Assembly: GCA_001483205.1 (NCBI GenBank)
Contig: JPPB01000010.1
Coordinates: forward strand, 1-6,346
Length of the DNA stretch: 6,346 nucleotides
Source: an alpha proteobacterium 3107
GTDB taxonomy: Bacteria > Pseudomonadota > Alphaproteobacteria > Rhodobacterales > Rhodobacteraceae
Direction: 5' to 3'
A program made the translations under genes and the position numbers. Below, piece by piece: positions 6,322-6,346 of the stretch (positions within the stretch are counted from its first letter, which is position 1; each line of letters starts with the position of its first letter). A model generated the notes under the pieces. It was given only the letters and a program-made list of their open reading frames with translations. It did no database searches and was not told the DNA's origin.

Positions 6322-6346
6322 ATGACCAGGACCGATACATCCGGGG
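6322..6346 (+). CDS. Start of a divergent gene, cut by the window edge
   Basis: Eight complete codons are visible (MTRTDTSG). The case for a real start is the strong Shine-Dalgarno AGGAG at 6310-6314, seven bases before the ATG, together with a well-spaced promoter upstream. It diverges from rsmB across an 83-base gap. The product cannot be identified from eight residues. From memory, genes near rsmB in Rhodobacterales include htpX and a small DUF1674 protein, but nothing here tests that. Confidence 0.55.

Noticed and set aside
6239..6340. N-terminal extension of rsmB to an ATG at 6340
   Set aside because: The 34 extra residues are Cys/Arg-rich and unlike the family. They would run through the divergent gene's promoter, ribosome-binding site and start.

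Overview
The window is high-GC DNA with five complete genes packed on the minus strand and the first few codons of a divergent plus-strand gene at the right edge. Gene content, protein signatures and gene order (rsmB, heparinase-family gene, purH, lspA, bamF/DUF3035) point to an alphaproteobacterium of the Rhodobacterales (Roseobacter/Rhodobacter group). This is an inference from family knowledge; no database search was possible. The region looks like ordinary core chromosome. I see no phage, defence, CRISPR, tRNA or rRNA signal.

Layout, right to left in the direction of transcription. A plus-strand gene starts at 6322 with a strong ribosome-binding site and a good sigma70-type promoter, and runs out of the window. 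Divergent from it is rsmB (6238 to 4964), a 16S rRNA m5C967 methyltransferase with a NusB-like N-terminal domain. A 355-base gene-free gap follows (4609-4963). It holds an exact 23-base copy of the rsmB 3' end, a nested palindromic element of about 133 bases, and a candidate promoter reading into the next gene. From that promoter a probable four-gene operon runs left: a heparinase II/III-family protein (GTG start), purH (ATGA overlap with the previous gene), lspA (6-base gap) and a bamF/DUF3035 lipoprotein gene (55-base gap, own strong Shine-Dalgarno). The first 138 bases are gene-free and hold two hairpins; one belongs to a repeat whose sequence recurs, inverted, in the rsmB-heparinase gap.

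The genes are mostly housekeeping. PurH makes IMP, LspA is the inner-membrane peptidase that matures lipoproteins, and the last gene encodes a lipoprotein that LspA should process and that probably belongs to the BAM outer-membrane assembly complex. The heparinase-family protein is conserved in this setting as far as I recall, but its substrate is unknown. The parts most worth a second look are the repeats: the duplicated rsmB tail, and the nested palindromic element with its relative at the window start.
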